From: JBFELU01 sp041551965
Lineage (GTDB): Bacteria; Actinomycetota; Acidimicrobiia; Spongiisociales; UBA11373
Reading direction: 5' to 3'
Length of the DNA: 5,782 bases
NCBI GenBank assembly: GCA_041551965.1
Contig: JBFELU010000104.1
Location: forward strand, 1 to 5,782
Shown: piece after piece, positions 5,023 to 5,782 of the stretch
How positions within the stretch are numbered: the stretch's first letter is position 1
Layout of the letters: each line of letters starts with the position of its first letter
Program-made: the position numbers and the translations under genes
The notes under the pieces: generated by a model
Databases searched by the model: none
What the model saw: the letters and a program-made list of their open reading frames with translations, nothing else
Told to the model about the DNA's origin: nothing

Positions 5023-5403
5023 ATGGCCACTTTGGAACTGACCAAGGACAACTTCGAGTCGACCATCACCGACAACGAGACCGTGATCGTCGACTTCTGG
5101 GCAGCATGGTGCGGGCCTTGCCGGCAGTTCGCCCCCACCTTCGAGAGCGCCTCCGGCGAGCACACCGACATCGTCTTCGGCAAGGTCGACACCGAGGCCC
5201 AGCCCGAGCTGGCACAGGCCTTCGGGATCCGGTCGATTCCCACCTTGATGATCTTCCGGGACAACATCGTCCTCTACGCCCAGCCCGGCGCCCTCCCCCC
5301 CGATGCCTTCGAGGATCTCATCGGCCAGACCAAGGCCCTCGACATGGACGAGGTCCGGGCCAAGATCGCCGAGCACGAAGCGGAACACGCCACCACGGAA
5401 TGA
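5023..5403 (+). CDS. trxA: Thioredoxin
   Basis: This 126-residue cytosolic thioredoxin is a protein disulphide reductant recharged by thioredoxin reductase. The active site WCGPC is at residues 29-33 (C30, C33), preceded by the buried-Asp strand VIVDFWAAW (21-29, D24). GKVDTEAQPELAQAFGIRSI (53-72) leads to the cis-proline P73 in SIPTLMIF, followed by the glycine turn QPGALP (87-92). The domain ends near residue 107. An extra acidic helix, LDMDEVRAKIAEHEAEHATTE, extends it by about 20 residues; I recall a similar tail on actinobacterial thioredoxins. The ATG 5023 is preceded by AAGGAG (5005-5010, 12 bases away) and a closer GAGAGA (5015-5020). The open frame continues upstream antisense to the MBL gene, but the ribosome site and domain boundary fix this start. 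It is divergent from the MBL gene; no clear promoter was identified in the 84-base gap. Confidence 0.96.
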   Translation: MATLELTKDNFESTITDNETVIVDFWAAWCGPCRQFAPTFESASGEHTDIVFGKVDTEAQPELAQAFGIRSIPTLMIFRDNIVLYAQPGALPPDAFEDLIGQTKALDMDEVRAKIAEHEAEHATTE

Positions 5404-5427
5404 AGTCGGCGAGACTGCTCTTGGTGG

Positions 5428-5604
5428 CTAGGGGGGTTCCTCCGGGAGCCCGATGAGAACCACCACGGCCGCCACGGCGAGGCCGGCCCAGATCATCCAG
5501 AGCAGGAGTCCCCGTCCCAGCACGGTCGCCGTCACGGCGCCGGCCACCAGCACCAAGGTCACCCCGCCCGCCAGGACGGGGTGATCACGTATCCAGGATC
5601 GCAT
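5428..5604 (-). CDS. 58-residue two-helix membrane protein
   Basis: This short gene reads ATG 5604 to TAG 5428. The protein has a short charged N-terminus (MRSWIRDHP), a first hydrophobic segment VLAGGVTLVLVAGAVTATVL (10-29), a tight GRG turn (30-32), a second segment LLLWMIWAGLAVAAVVVLIG (33-52) and a proline/acid end LPEEPP. It is therefore probably a helical hairpin in the membrane. Third codon positions are almost all G or C, as in the neighbours, which supports real coding. Its ATG is 6 bases after the stop of the upstream proline-repeat protein, so the two are probably translated together. Its 3' end converges on thioredoxin with 24 bases between. No family is recognised. A role as an accessory to the upstream protein is a guess from spacing only. 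Confidence 0.68.
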   Translation of the reverse strand: MRSWIRDHPVLAGGVTLVLVAGAVTATVLGRGLLLWMIWAGLAVAAVVVLIGLPEEPP

Positions 5605-5610
5605 CGTCGC

Positions 5611-5782
5611 TCAGGCCGGGGGCGGCGGTGGTGGGGGCACGTCGCCCGGCGGGGGCGGGGTCACATCGCCAGGTGGCGGCGGGGTCACATCGCCCGGTGG
5701 CGGCGGGGTCACATCGCCAGGTGGCGGTGGGGGCACGTCGCCCGGTTGCGGCGGGGCATCGTCGCGATAGGGAATCCCCCAC
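5611..5782 (-). CDS. C-terminal end of a protein with a PPPPGDV(T/P) repeat tail, cut by the window edge
   Basis: The last 56 residues are visible: WGIPYRDDAPPQPGDVPP, then octapeptide repeats of PPPPGDVT/PPPPGDVP, then a run of prolines ending in A and the TGA at 5611-5613. The frame is chosen over the other open minus frame because it gives a regular Pro-Gly-Asp repeat with GC-rich wobble positions. It also stops neatly 6 bases before the next gene's ATG. Such Pro-rich tails are extended and flexible; they often end membrane or envelope proteins or act as linkers, but the main domain lies beyond the right edge, so no function can be given. It is probably in an operon with the 58-residue membrane protein. 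Confidence 0.66.
   Translation of the reverse strand, partial: WGIPYRDDAPPQPGDVPPPPPGDVTPPPPGDVTPPPPGDVTPPPPGDVPPPPPPPA
5636..5755. repeat. 24-bp tandem repeat, five units
   Basis: The units lie at 5636-5659, 5660-5683, 5684-5707, 5708-5731 and 5732-5755. The three inner ones begin GTCACATCGCC and differ from each other at only one or two bases; the outer two begin GGCACGTCGCC and are more diverged. The period of 24 keeps the reading frame, each unit giving one PPPPGDV(T/P) octapeptide on the minus strand. This is a coding minisatellite, probably variable in copy number, not a CRISPR array. Confidence 0.88.

Noticed and set aside
4939..5388. Upstream extension of the MBL-fold reading frame
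   Set aside because: It is antisense to thioredoxin; the MBL domain starts at the ATG at 4938 with a suitable -10 box.
5434..5449. Hairpin GGTTCC...GGGAGCC near the thioredoxin 3' side as a terminator
   Set aside because: It lies inside the 3' end of the 58-residue gene and has no U-rich tail on either strand.
5636..5755. Possible CRISPR array
   Set aside because: The 24-bp units are contiguous with no spacers and keep a protein reading frame.
5585..5782. 65-codon minus frame translating the repeats as PAATWRCD-like units
   Set aside because: The neighbouring frame gives the regular PPPPGDV(T/P) repeat, a clean stop and tight spacing to the next gene; this frame also overlaps that gene's start.

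Overview
The window is high-GC DNA with GC-rich codon wobble positions. It carries a homodimer-type pyruvate dehydrogenase E1 (AceE), a thioredoxin with an acidic C-terminal tail, several starts that look leaderless, and a dif site close to the actinobacterial pattern as I remember it. Together these suggest an actinobacterial chromosome (Actinomycetota; the exact lineage cannot be set from sequence alone).

Positions 1-2894 hold a tightly packed minus-strand cluster. In transcription order it contains ybaK (Cys-tRNA(Pro) deacylase type), a GNAT acetyltransferase with a Cys-containing N-terminal segment, an FMN split-barrel (PNPOx/HugZ-like) protein, and a small membrane protein that overlaps the preceding gene by ATGA. 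About 55 bases further on lies the 5' part of aceE, which runs off the left edge. The membrane-protein gene is broken by two apparent one-base losses, each in a run of five G/C.

Positions 2983-3717 (+) encode a six-helix integral membrane protein of unknown function with conserved-looking D-D/H-E and E-D-x-x-E patches. It converges on a minus-strand gene at 3909-4262 for a small Cys/His zinc-ribbon-like protein. The 191-base gap between them contains a strong hairpin (candidate bidirectional terminator, 3813-3846) and a 28-bp XerC/XerD recombination site of the dif type (3854-3881). The dif-like site is the most notable element of the window, because it would place the window at the replication terminus.

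A perfect 19-bp palindrome overlaps the start codon of the zinc-ribbon gene, next to a -10 box. It looks like an operator and could be autoregulatory.

Positions 4309-4938 (-) encode a metallo-beta-lactamase-fold hydrolase. It is divergent from a plus-strand thioredoxin at 5023-5403. The right edge (minus strand) holds the C-terminus of a protein ending in octapeptide repeats PPPPGDV(T/P), encoded by a 24-bp tandem repeat. Six bases later comes a 58-residue two-helix membrane protein gene, which is convergent with the thioredoxin gene.

Apart from the likely co-transcribed minus-strand cluster and the pair at the right edge, the genes do not form one obvious pathway. They look like core and housekeeping chromosomal genes around a terminus site. 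I see no transposase, CRISPR array, tRNA or rRNA.
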